Shown one piece after another: positions 24,576 through 31,644 of a stretch of 44,814 bases of DNA. The stretch comes from a virus, in IMG/VR virus record IMGVR_UViG_3300005913_000014, positions 1 to 44,814 of that record, one strand, 5' to 3'. Every line of letters starts with the position of its first letter. The stretch's first letter is position 1. The notes under the pieces are model-generated. The model was not told where the DNA came from, did no database searches, and saw nothing but the letters and a program-made list of their open reading frames with translations. Made by a program: the position numbers and the translations under genes.

Positions 24576-26333
24576 TCACCCAACCAGCCATGAAAGGTCG
24601 TTTGGGTCGTCTTCATCAGCTTCATCGTCGCTTCCTAACCATAATCCTCCTGCTCCTGGAGGGATAAAATTTTCATCAAAATCTTTTTTATCCCGCAACC
24701 TTTGTGTTTTCTCGTCTGGAGTTTCTTCTGCCCCTTCGGAAGAACTAGCGTTGAAAGTCATGGCTTCAAGCATAGATTTGTACATATTCTTAGCATTAAC
24801 CACATTATAATACTCTGTCTGTCTAATATAAAGGGCAATACCATAAGCCATAACTAAGTCATCGTGATATCCTTTCTCAGCTTCCTCTTTTCCGTTCTTT
24901 TTGAGATTTCTAACAAACGTTTCCATCTCGCCAATTAACCGAATTGAGTTCACAGTGGCTGTGGTTTCTCTAAATGCTTCACGCATAGCGTTTACTAATC
25001 CTGGTCTAGATTGTGCTGTCGTCTGAAACCCTGGAATCCCATCGCCTGGATTTACTTTATAATCAATCCATCGAACATGGATTTCTTTGATAGATTTTGA
25101 TTCATAAAGTCTTGGATATTTAAGTTGATTTCTCAGTTCAAAACATGTTACGAGGCCGTGATTGTTGGCCTCGACAACCACAAACGCCGTATTGTAGTAC
25201 ATTGCAATTTTCTCAATGTAACGAGCGAACACATCTGGGTCACATTTACCCTGGTATTCCGCTACTTGATTAAGAGTGTCTACATCTAAAACTTGAATAG
25301 TTGAATAATCATCTCCTCTATAAGCAACGTCGCAAGCCACAATATATTTAGCCTGTAGTTTTGGTGCTTCGAAAATATGACAAGGCTGGACAGTCCCAAC
25401 TAGATTATGACTTTCTGCTGTCACATCAAAATACACGACGGGCCTGATGTTTTCAGTCTCAATTCGCTGTCGTTGTCTGGCAATTAAATCTGGGTCCAAC
25501 GCTAACAACTTGGAACCTTCAAATGATAAGTCAAGCTCCTGTGCTATTTTAACTCCATCATACTGAACTTCTTTACATCGCTTTTCATACCAAGGGCTCC
25601 AAGGTTTTAAAATACCTTTTGAGTCTTCTCTATACTCTAAATCAATAGCTGATTTTGGGTTTTCGGTCCAGTGAACCTTAATTGGGTTGAAGGCACCATC
25701 TCCGCGTGCGGCGTCGACCCAGAACTTGTGATATAGATTACCTGTTCCGTTTGGTGTTGAAATAACAATACAGTCTCCTTCTGTTTGCGATAAAGAAGGG
25801 GCTGCGGCTGTCCAGATATCATCGTCGTCTTTAACAAACGCCCACTCATCTAATATTAAGAGAGTAGGAGCGTCTCCACGACCTGCGTTTTTACCAGCTG
25901 CCTTAGCGATTGCAATATTCCCATTGGCGTGCTCGATTTTCATCGTAGCCATAGAAACTTCATCGCGGTTTTTACTATAAATAAAATCAGGAAGATTGAT
26001 AAAAACATTCTTGACGTGTTTTAGAAATCTAACTGCGCCGTCTTGGTTGTTGGCGATAATTACGATTGTCTCATCCAGACCAAATATCATTCTCCAGGCA
26101 ACATAACATGCGGTAATTACTGATAAACCAGTTTGACGTGACTTTAAAATCACATTCCATTTGTGGTCCATGTATGAATCCAGAACTCTCTCTTGATAAT
26201 CAAAACACTTAATGTTGGCTTGCTGGTCTTTTAGTACATCATAGGCATAACAAAAACTGTTAATAAAGTAAATAGGGTCCATCGAACACTCCATTAATTC
26301 AGCTTCCTTGTCTAATATCTTAGTTTGTTCCAT
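24576..26333 (-). CDS. gp17: Large terminase subunit (T4 gp17-like)
   Basis: 585 residues; ATPase and nuclease halves both present. Walker A-like KSRQTGLS (64-71), Walker B LLILDE (158-163) and the coupling motif ISTPNGTG (191-198) identify the packaging motor. The nuclease half has IVACDVAYRGDD (D335), VVVEANNHG (E388) and GYHDDLVMAYG near the end, the usual three acidic positions of the RNase H-like fold. It packages DNA through the portal encoded just downstream. Start at ATG 26333 rather than GTG 26351: a CTATTTAG element lies 16 nt before it, overlapping the longer form. No intein in this copy, although terminase is a common intein target. Confidence 0.93.
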   Translation of the reverse strand: MEQTKILDKEAELMECSMDPIYFINSFCYAYDVLKDQQANIKCFDYQERVLDSYMDHKWNVILKSRQTGLSVITACYVAWRMIFGLDETIVIIANNQDGAVRFLKHVKNVFINLPDFIYSKNRDEVSMATMKIEHANGNIAIAKAAGKNAGRGDAPTLLILDEWAFVKDDDDIWTAAAPSLSQTEGDCIVISTPNGTGNLYHKFWVDAARGDGAFNPIKVHWTENPKSAIDLEYREDSKGILKPWSPWYEKRCKEVQYDGVKIAQELDLSFEGSKLLALDPDLIARQRQRIETENIRPVVYFDVTAESHNLVGTVQPCHIFEAPKLQAKYIVACDVAYRGDDYSTIQVLDVDTLNQVAEYQGKCDPDVFARYIEKIAMYYNTAFVVVEANNHGLVTCFELRNQLKYPRLYESKSIKEIHVRWIDYKVNPGDGIPGFQTTAQSRPGLVNAMREAFRETTATVNSIRLIGEMETFVRNLKKNGKEEAEKGYHDDLVMAYGIALYIRQTEYYNVVNAKNMYKSMLEAMTFNASSSEGAEETPDEKTQRLRDKKDFDENFIPPGAGGLWLGSDDEADEDDPNDLSWLVG

Positions 26334-26350
26334 AAAGGGTTGTATCAACA

Positions 26351-26358
26351 CTAAATAG
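26351..26358 (-). promoter_or_regulatory. Late-promoter-like element CTATTTAG of terminase gene
   Basis: The minus strand reads GCTATTTAGT; 16 nt separate TATTTAGT from ATG 26333. Its position also decides the start codon choice. Confidence 0.5.
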
Positions 26359-26393
26359 CTTAGAATTAGTCATTTTTGCCTTACTTTCAGCTA

Positions 26394-26702
26394 TTAGGAA
26401 CCTATATAGATGCTTGTCGATATATTTTCAGAAGATTTAAAGCTGAATATACCAGACATGTAAATTGTGTTTGTTGTGATGTTATTAAAATATATTTGAT
26501 ATTCTCCAATGGTTGAAGCTGAAAAACTTGCTGTATAAACTCCTCTTGGAGCATCAGATATGGCAAAATTAAGAGTGGCGCCAGCATATAAAGAGCCATT
26601 TCGATAAAGCTTGTTAACGAAAGTTGCCCCAGACTCCACATTATTACTGGAATCGGTTGAAACAATGTTTTGATAGATAGTGTCTCCTGTTCTATATGCC
26701 AT
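26394..26702 (-). CDS. Small beta-rich virion-type protein, 102 residues
   Basis: Begins MAYRTGDTIYQNIVSTDSSN and is dominated by short beta strands with Ser/Thr/Asn/Gly turns (GVYTASFSASTIGEYQIYFN). This resembles small Ig-like or decoration-type phage proteins. The VESGATFVNKLYRNG segment is similar in style to VESGATITNQEVG in the 28399-28800 product, suggesting a shared fold. A CCTATTTATA element is 15 nt upstream. Probably a head or tail accessory protein; exact role not shown. Confidence 0.65.
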   Translation of the reverse strand: MAYRTGDTIYQNIVSTDSSNNVESGATFVNKLYRNGSLYAGATLNFAISDAPRGVYTASFSASTIGEYQIYFNNITTNTIYMSGIFSFKSSENISTSIYIGS

Positions 26703-26717
26703 TTTAAGAGCTTTTTT

Positions 26718-26727
26718 TATAAATAGG
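26718..26727 (-). promoter_or_regulatory. Late-promoter-like element CCTATTTATA
   Basis: Minus strand; 15 nt between the TATTTATA octamer and ATG 26702. One of the best matches to the family. Confidence 0.6.
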
Positions 26728-26731
26728 CGAG

Positions 26732-27655
26732 TTATTCTATCTCACGTATTACATTCCGTTTAGAAAGTTTATACTGTCTCATATTCCCCTCCTTTGCGAA
26801 TTCATAACCTTCTTCCCACCATTTTAACATTTGTTCTTTGTCAAAAACGAGCGAATTTTCAGTTAGTCGATAAGGCGTGTATATAATGTTTATTTTAACA
26901 TCTCTCTTATTAGCTTCTAATTGAGCCATTTCAACATTCGTTTGTGATATTTTACGTTGCATCATTCGAATTAGTTTATTTGAGAGATGAATGACATTTT
27001 TTGTCTTGTTTTTAGCTGTTGCACCAAATTTTTCAGGACGTAATACAATAACATCTATTTCAGTGGCTCCCGCATCAATAGCAGCTTGTATAGGGATGTG
27101 TTGCAAAATTGCACCATCAACATATTCCTTCCCTTGATGTTCAAAAAGAGTCATAAAAGGAGGGGTATTGGCGGATGCCCACAACCACTTGCAAAACATT
27201 TCATATCCCCAATCTTTTGATGACATGTATTCAATTTTTTCATCAGTAATATTTGCGACTGCAGCAATTACTTCCTTTCCCTCACTAGTGAGTTTGTCAT
27301 AGTGTTTTTCTTTGAAAAACTTTTTAATAAGTTCTAATAAACCCTCGCTCTCGCCTAAAGTTGTTTTTAAAGTAGCTATTCTATAAGCCATTTTAAGATA
27401 ACTGGGACTTCCGTCTTTTCTAAATGGATTATAAGAGAATATGTCATCAGCGCTTACGCTGGTGTAACCTTCTTTTAAAGTGCTTATTTCACGAATAGAA
27501 GTAAGCGGAGCTAACAAGCTTCCAGTGGATGTTCCGACGTAAAGGTCGTAGTCGAGCTTTAAGTCCTCAGTAAGATATTGAATCACACCTCCTGCCCAAG
27601 CTCCTTTTGAACCTCCACCAGAAAGACAAAGAGCTCTTTTTATTTTACGTTCCAT
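26732..27655 (-). CDS. Patatin-like phospholipase
   Basis: 307 residues. Oxyanion-hole motif LSGGGSKGAWAGG (11-23), nucleophile motif VGTSTGS (Ser43 in G-x-S-x-G) and the dyad Asp180 in YVDGA are all intact, in the order and spacing of bacterial patatins. These hydrolyse acyl esters of membrane lipids. No signal peptide or membrane helix, so it is cytoplasmic or virion-packaged. It sits among virion genes next to terminase and divergent from the tail tube. Possible roles are host-membrane damage at lysis, lipid remodelling, or delivery with the particle; none can be chosen from sequence. Confidence 0.88.
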   Translation of the reverse strand: MERKIKRALCLSGGGSKGAWAGGVIQYLTEDLKLDYDLYVGTSTGSLLAPLTSIREISTLKEGYTSVSADDIFSYNPFRKDGSPSYLKMAYRIATLKTTLGESEGLLELIKKFFKEKHYDKLTSEGKEVIAAVANITDEKIEYMSSKDWGYEMFCKWLWASANTPPFMTLFEHQGKEYVDGAILQHIPIQAAIDAGATEIDVIVLRPEKFGATAKNKTKNVIHLSNKLIRMMQRKISQTNVEMAQLEANKRDVKINIIYTPYRLTENSLVFDKEQMLKWWEEGYEFAKEGNMRQYKLSKRNVIREIE

Positions 27656-27714
27656 TTGTGTAACTATTAAAACCTTGCTTATATAAGCTTAAAAATGATA
27701 ATGGTAAATACCTA

Positions 27715-27730
27715 TTTAGATTAATCTAAA
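27715..27730. repeat. Perfect 16-bp palindrome, operator candidate
   Basis: TTTAGATTAATCTAAA equals its own reverse complement and overlaps the 27711-27720 promoter-like element, a position suited to repression or activation. Confidence 0.5.
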
Positions 27731-27817
27731 AATGTATTATAAACACACTCTTAAGTACTCTTTTTAATAAATAGGTAAACTAATATCTCAAGCCGCTACA
27801 AAACTTTTTTCTGCCAG

Positions 27818-27826
27818 CTATTTATA
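27818..27826 (+). promoter_or_regulatory. Late-promoter-like element CTATTTATA of tail-tube gene
   Basis: 25 nt between the element and ATG 27852; the leader is A-rich without Shine-Dalgarno. Confidence 0.55.
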
Positions 27827-27851
27827 GGAAATAACAATAAAAGCTACAATA

Positions 27852-28340
27852 ATGGCAGATATGTTTCGACCTGTTCCTATCGAGCAGGAACCAAAATTAA
27901 AAAATCGATTTGTGCTAGAGTTCCCAACGGAGCTTGCTATCGATTCGTATATGGTTCAAACTACGAAAGCGCCTTCACTGAACATCAAATCAGTTGAGAT
28001 ACCATACATGAATACTTCGACATTCGTCGCTGGTAGAGCCGTATGGCAAACAATGGAGGTTTCATTCATTGACGTGATTGGTCCCTCTACGACTCAAAAA
28101 TTGATGGAGTGGGTACGACTTCACTTTGAATCAGCTACGGGACGTGGCGGATACGCAGTTGGATACAAAAAGAACCTTGTACTGAAAGGGGTAGACGGAC
28201 CTGGAGTTGAAATTCAAAAATGGACCCTTATCGGATGCCAAATAGTAGACGCAAGCTTTGGAGATTACGATTATAGTTCTGATGATTTGATTATGCCTAC
28301 CCTGACCCTCCAACCAGACAGGTGTATTCTCAGTAATTAA
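27852..28340 (+). CDS. gp19: Tail tube protein (T4 gp19-like)
   Basis: 162 residues, essentially the T4 gp19 length (163). Characteristic stretches are LKNRFVLEFP near the N-terminus, TKAPSLNIKSVEIPYMNTST, and the C-terminal half with YKKNLVLKGVDGPGVE, WTLIGCQIVDASFGDYDYSS and LTLQPDRCIL. The protein stacks as hexameric rings to form the inner tube of the contractile tail, inside the sheath encoded at 31645-34041. Transcribed on the plus strand, opposite to the sheath. A strong hairpin terminator follows the stop. Confidence 0.9.
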   Translation: MADMFRPVPIEQEPKLKNRFVLEFPTELAIDSYMVQTTKAPSLNIKSVEIPYMNTSTFVAGRAVWQTMEVSFIDVIGPSTTQKLMEWVRLHFESATGRGGYAVGYKKNLVLKGVDGPGVEIQKWTLIGCQIVDASFGDYDYSSDDLIMPTLTLQPDRCILSN

Positions 28341-28356
28341 GAAATTCACAACAAAA

Positions 28357-28391
28357 CACACAAAAACCCTCACAGTAGGGTTTTTTGTGTG
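28357..28391 (+). terminator. Strong hairpin terminator after tail tube
   Basis: Arms CACACAAAAACCCT and AGGGTTTTTTGTGTG pair nearly perfectly around a 6-nt loop, with a T-run in the right arm. It ends 7 nt before the ATG of the next gene, which therefore depends on readthrough or its own start site. Confidence 0.8.
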
Positions 28392-28398
28392 ATATATT

Positions 28399-28800
28399 AT
28401 GGCTGGAGTTATAAAGATATACCGACGATTCAGAGTACTCACGTTTTCAAACAGTGGGGGTACAAACATCGAGTCATATACAGTTATAAACCCAGCATCT
28501 CTTACTGCTGATGTATACAACGCATCGACTGGTGATTCCCTTGTGGAATCAGGAGCAACAATAACAAATCAAGAAGTAGGATTCTATTTCGCAGACCTCG
28601 ACGAGATTCTCTATAACACAGATGATAATTACGAGATTTATTGGAGAGTTAAGTACACTGCTGATTCCCCAGTAAAGTTACAGTATACCCGATTCAAGTT
28701 TAAGATGTCTCCGACAGTGGGACGAGAAATAGAAGTAGAAATGCTTAACAACAAACCACTAGATTTTACAGTAGTTAGTAACCAATTCACAACGTCATAA
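28399..28800 (+). CDS. Putative beta-sandwich virion protein, 133 residues
   Basis: Begins MAGVIKIYRRFRVLTFSNSG; strand-rich with Thr/Asn/Ser turns and aromatic strands (DNYEIYWRVKYTADSPVKLQ). It shares a VESGAT segment and general style with the 26394-26702 product. The short spacing to the tail-tube terminator and the one-base overlap (TAATG) with the next gene show tight coupling in a small virion-gene operon. Likely a baseplate, fibre or decoration component; family not certain. Confidence 0.65.
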   Translation: MAGVIKIYRRFRVLTFSNSGGTNIESYTVINPASLTADVYNASTGDSLVESGATITNQEVGFYFADLDEILYNTDDNYEIYWRVKYTADSPVKLQYTRFKFKMSPTVGREIEVEMLNNKPLDFTVVSNQFTTS

Positions 28801-29159
28801 TGCCTTTAAGTCAAAGAGATTTCATCATCAAGCAAAACGATACTCTGCCAGTGTTGCGAATTTGTGTGTTTGATTACTCCAATCTCACGACTAGGATACC
28901 ATTCAACATGACTGGGGCTACCGCTGTTACATTTTCAATGGTGGATAGACATGGGAATTACAAAGTAGCTGGAGCCGCTGGCTCGCTACAATCTATATCA
29001 GGCGGAACAATCCAATACAATTGGGCGGCTGTGGATACAAACGAAGCTGGTAAATACAGAGGAGAATTTCAGCTTTATTACAACGGTGGAAATAGATTAT
29101 CCATTCCTCAGCAAGGATACATCAACATCGAAATACCGCCAGACATCATTCCAAATTAA
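28800..29159 (+). CDS. BppU-like N-terminal domain protein, 119 residues
   Basis: Pattern FIIKQNDTLPVLRICVFD ... MTGATAVTFSMVDRHGNYKV ... ISGGTIQYNWAAVDTNEAG ... YRGEFQLYYNG matches the N-terminal domain of phage baseplate upper proteins (BppU_N). This is a small beta-sandwich that attaches receptor-binding assemblies. The gene encodes only this domain, so it may be an adaptor. Start overlaps the previous stop by one base. It converges with the minus-strand gene at 29146, overlapping 14 nt. Confidence 0.65.
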   Translation: MPLSQRDFIIKQNDTLPVLRICVFDYSNLTTRIPFNMTGATAVTFSMVDRHGNYKVAGAAGSLQSISGGTIQYNWAAVDTNEAGKYRGEFQLYYNGGNRLSIPQQGYINIEIPPDIIPN

Positions 29160-29475
29160 GATACGTCTTAATATAATCTGAGTTGAATATAAAATGAGTC
29201 GCCACACTCCTAAGCCCGTCAACTTTTTTATAAAACCCAAAACTTATTTGAGTTTTTTTTCGGTCCTCTTCAAAAAAGCTGAGACGAATACTTGGAAGAT
29301 ATTCATTGCTGTCAATTCCTAGCCCTTCCGAAAGAGTTTTTTGAGAATTTAGTATAAGATTTTCTACATTATCTCCACCTTTATCAAGCAATGTATTATA
29401 TGCCAAAATATTTATAGACACGACAAAAACTGAATTCCTTAGGGTTTCTAAATCTATTTTTCTATGCCACTTCAT
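29146..29475 (-). CDS. Hypothetical protein, 109 residues
   Basis: Begins MKWHRKIDLETLRNSVFVVS; mixed helix then strands (SIRLSFFEEDRKKTQISFGF). No recognised motif. Its start overlaps the upstream gene's stop by 14 nt and its end converges with the BppU-like gene, so it is the last gene of a three-gene minus-strand unit (29146-30933). Confidence 0.55.
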   Translation of the reverse strand: MKWHRKIDLETLRNSVFVVSINILAYNTLLDKGGDNVENLILNSQKTLSEGLGIDSNEYLPSIRLSFFEEDRKKTQISFGFYKKVDGLRSVATHFIFNSDYIKTYLNLE

Positions 29476-30355
29476 CCTGCTTGACTATAGGCCCTTTTCC
29501 TTTTATCCACATCCTCAACTCCTCAACAGTAAACCAGCCATAATTAACAATTCTTTGTTCAGTTGGATTCAGCCAAAAAATGACGCTGAATTTGGTTTTA
29601 TGTTTTTCCATATCCTCCTTATTCAGTTTTTTTGGAGATAAAGCAAACCAACTCTTACCAGCTTTCTTCAAACGCTTTTCAATCATTGTGAGTCGCGCAT
29701 ATTCTAACATGTTGATGTGGTTCAGGTCTGCTTGAGCCATTTCCTTAACATCATCTTCTGAATAAGCTCTAAAATCCAAGATATATAATCCCGCTCCTGC
29801 AAATGGGTTTAAACTACCTCCTAATCCTACAAGTAAATTTTTTGATTTAATCACATCCTTTAGGGCGTCAAAAATATCTTCATTGGTAAACACTGCTCTG
29901 AGATTGTTTTCATCCCACTCAGACCAAAGAAACCCTTCTGGTGGCTCTTCTCTTTCTAGTTCATAATAAGAAAGCATATTACATCGCCCTTCCCTTAAAG
30001 CACTTTCTTGGTCATCAGCATAAATCGATATGCCTTTTGTTTCGAGAAAAAAAGCAATTTTCTTTTTGTATCCATTTTTTTTCTCGTGACTTATTTGAGT
30101 CCCTTTTCGATGCCAATAATCAAACTTACCCAACACAATGTTTTCGTAGTTGTGAACCATCCTGGTTTCTGCCCCTAAAACACTTTTAGTGACAATACCC
30201 AGGGTTTTATTATAAACCCTGTCGTTTTGCTCTAGTTTTCTTCGAATGCCCTTTATTCCCCATTCATGTTCGGAGCAATGGTCATATCCAAGGCATAAGC
30301 CTTGTATTTTACTATCTTCGCCAATCACTGTGACTTCACTATATGCTTTTCTCAT
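29462..30355 (-). CDS. Hypothetical protein, 297 residues
   Basis: Begins MRKAYSEVTVIGEDSKIQGL. Alpha/beta composition with charged helices (LNHINMLEYARLTMIEKRLK) and a Gly-rich loop (NLLVGLGGSLNPFAGAGLYI). I do not recognise a family. Start overlaps the upstream gene by ATGA and the stop overlaps the downstream start, so the three genes of this unit are translationally coupled, suggesting a shared task. Not obviously structural. Confidence 0.6.
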   Translation of the reverse strand: MRKAYSEVTVIGEDSKIQGLCLGYDHCSEHEWGIKGIRRKLEQNDRVYNKTLGIVTKSVLGAETRMVHNYENIVLGKFDYWHRKGTQISHEKKNGYKKKIAFFLETKGISIYADDQESALREGRCNMLSYYELEREEPPEGFLWSEWDENNLRAVFTNEDIFDALKDVIKSKNLLVGLGGSLNPFAGAGLYILDFRAYSEDDVKEMAQADLNHINMLEYARLTMIEKRLKKAGKSWFALSPKKLNKEDMEKHKTKFSVIFWLNPTEQRIVNYGWFTVEELRMWIKGKGPIVKQDEVA

Positions 30356-30933
30356 TTTCTGTGTCTAAAAGATTTCTTTTTATCGAACCCTGCGTTCAAT
30401 AATTTTGTGGCATCATCTCGTGTGTCGGTGGTGTCGGGTTCGTTGCGAGCACTCATCCAACTATAAATTTCTTGAAACATCTCTTCTGCAGGAATATAAC
30501 CAGCGAAATTCACAACCTCAAGTTTTGGCCAATTCTTAGTATCTTGACTACTATAGCCCGTAACCCAAACAACAGCACAATTTTCTCTCGCGTTAAGGTC
30601 AGTTGGAGCTGGTTTGGGGTCAATTCGGTCTTTCCGTTTTAAACCAGCATCAAAATAAAGCATTTTCAACCCATCATCCAGCCAACTTTTTGAACGCATT
30701 TTTCCGAAAGGAATAGCACTGTCTCCCCAGTGAATTACACCTTTATGGTCAATAAGCCCTGAGTGAAGCATTCCGCACACAGCTACTTGAGCCACGCTGA
30801 ATTCGCCTTCTCGCGTTGGGTTTGAAACAAAAGGCACAAAGCCTTTGGTTCGGTCGATTGTGACTTTTTCATCTATCCCGTAATGGTCTACAAGATAATC
30901 ATAATAGTCTTTATACTTGCTAATAATTTTCAT
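30352..30933 (-). CDS. Conserved-looking hypothetical protein, 193 residues
   Basis: ATG 30933 (MKIISKYKDYYDYLVDHYGI) is preferred to an in-frame TTG at 30951. Compact alpha/beta protein with no catalytic motif recognised. The N-terminal pattern resembles cellular hypothetical proteins that begin 'MKIISKxKDYYDYL', so it may be a gene captured from a host, but the function of that group is not known to me. It heads the coupled unit 30933-29146. Confidence 0.6.
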   Translation of the reverse strand: MKIISKYKDYYDYLVDHYGIDEKVTIDRTKGFVPFVSNPTREGEFSVAQVAVCGMLHSGLIDHKGVIHWGDSAIPFGKMRSKSWLDDGLKMLYFDAGLKRKDRIDPKPAPTDLNARENCAVVWVTGYSSQDTKNWPKLEVVNFAGYIPAEEMFQEIYSWMSARNEPDTTDTRDDATKLLNAGFDKKKSFRHRK

Positions 30934-31005
30934 GTTACCATATATACGCAAGATTGAGAGTTTGGTTTCATGTAACTCTTATTTGTTTTCCCCGTATATT
31001 AAAGC

Positions 31006-31554
31006 ATGTATCCAATATCTAGAGAAACCGTTAAATCAATCGCCTCCATTGTACCTGGCGTATTCGACTCTCTTGCGTCAAATCGCAAGAGGATACCGAA
31101 AGATGTTACAATATCCACAATCGCCTCCATACTGTCTGAGCATGGATATAAAGGCGAAGCATTAGAGCTCGCGAAAAAAAGAATGGAAGATAGTTTCAAA
31201 ATACCTTTTGGAGAAGCAAAGTCGTACCCCAAAGATAGGCTTGCAGATGAAGTCCATCACATTCTTAATTTTCTCCACCTAGCTCCTTTTATGAAAACAT
31301 TTGTGTTTGTGGACAATCTGACTGAAGACATCACCTATAGAGAGATTGAAGTCAACACCACGCTGACTTCGGAGGAGATACAAGATATCTTGCCGACCAA
31401 AGTTACTCAGGAAAAATTTGAGAGGATTTTGAAAGACTCACCATACCAGTTTTCACTTCGTTGGTACAAAACTCTTTTTACCCCAATGAGTAGACTGGCT
31501 CAGTTCGAAAAGATATATGCAAATATAGCGGAAAAAAATCTCAACACAGATTAG
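31006..31554 (+). CDS. Hypothetical protein, 182 residues
   Basis: Begins MYPISRETVKSIASIVPGVF; mostly helical with a central strand pair (FMKTFVFVDNLTEDITYREI). No family recognised. Isolated plus-strand gene between two minus-strand units, divergent from 30933. Convergent with the sheath gene; their ends are separated by a hairpin terminator. Confidence 0.6.
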   Translation: MYPISRETVKSIASIVPGVFDSLASNRKRIPKDVTISTIASILSEHGYKGEALELAKKRMEDSFKIPFGEAKSYPKDRLADEVHHILNFLHLAPFMKTFVFVDNLTEDITYREIEVNTTLTSEEIQDILPTKVTQEKFERILKDSPYQFSLRWYKTLFTPMSRLAQFEKIYANIAEKNLNTD

Positions 31555-31570
31555 GGAAAAGCTGCACGCA

Positions 31571-31601
31571 CAAAAAAAGGGCTCACCGTGATGGCAAGCC
31601 C
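31571..31601 (-). terminator. Terminator of the tail-sheath gene
   Basis: The minus strand shows a GGGCT/AGCCC stem with additional inner pairing (GCC/GGT), followed by seven T. It lies 44 nt beyond the sheath stop and between convergent genes. Confidence 0.75.
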
Positions 31602-31644
31602 CTGTATATTATGTAATCTTAAGTGGATTATTACAAGTTAGTTA

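Larger units (their letters stand above)
27656..27851. promoter_or_regulatory. Divergent control region between patatin and tail-tube genes
   Basis: A 196-bp region with promoter-like elements in both directions: CCTATTTAGA plus (27711-27720), CCTATTTATT minus (27774-27765), CTATTTATA plus (27818-27826). It also holds a perfect 16-bp palindrome. No ORF. Confidence 0.5.
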
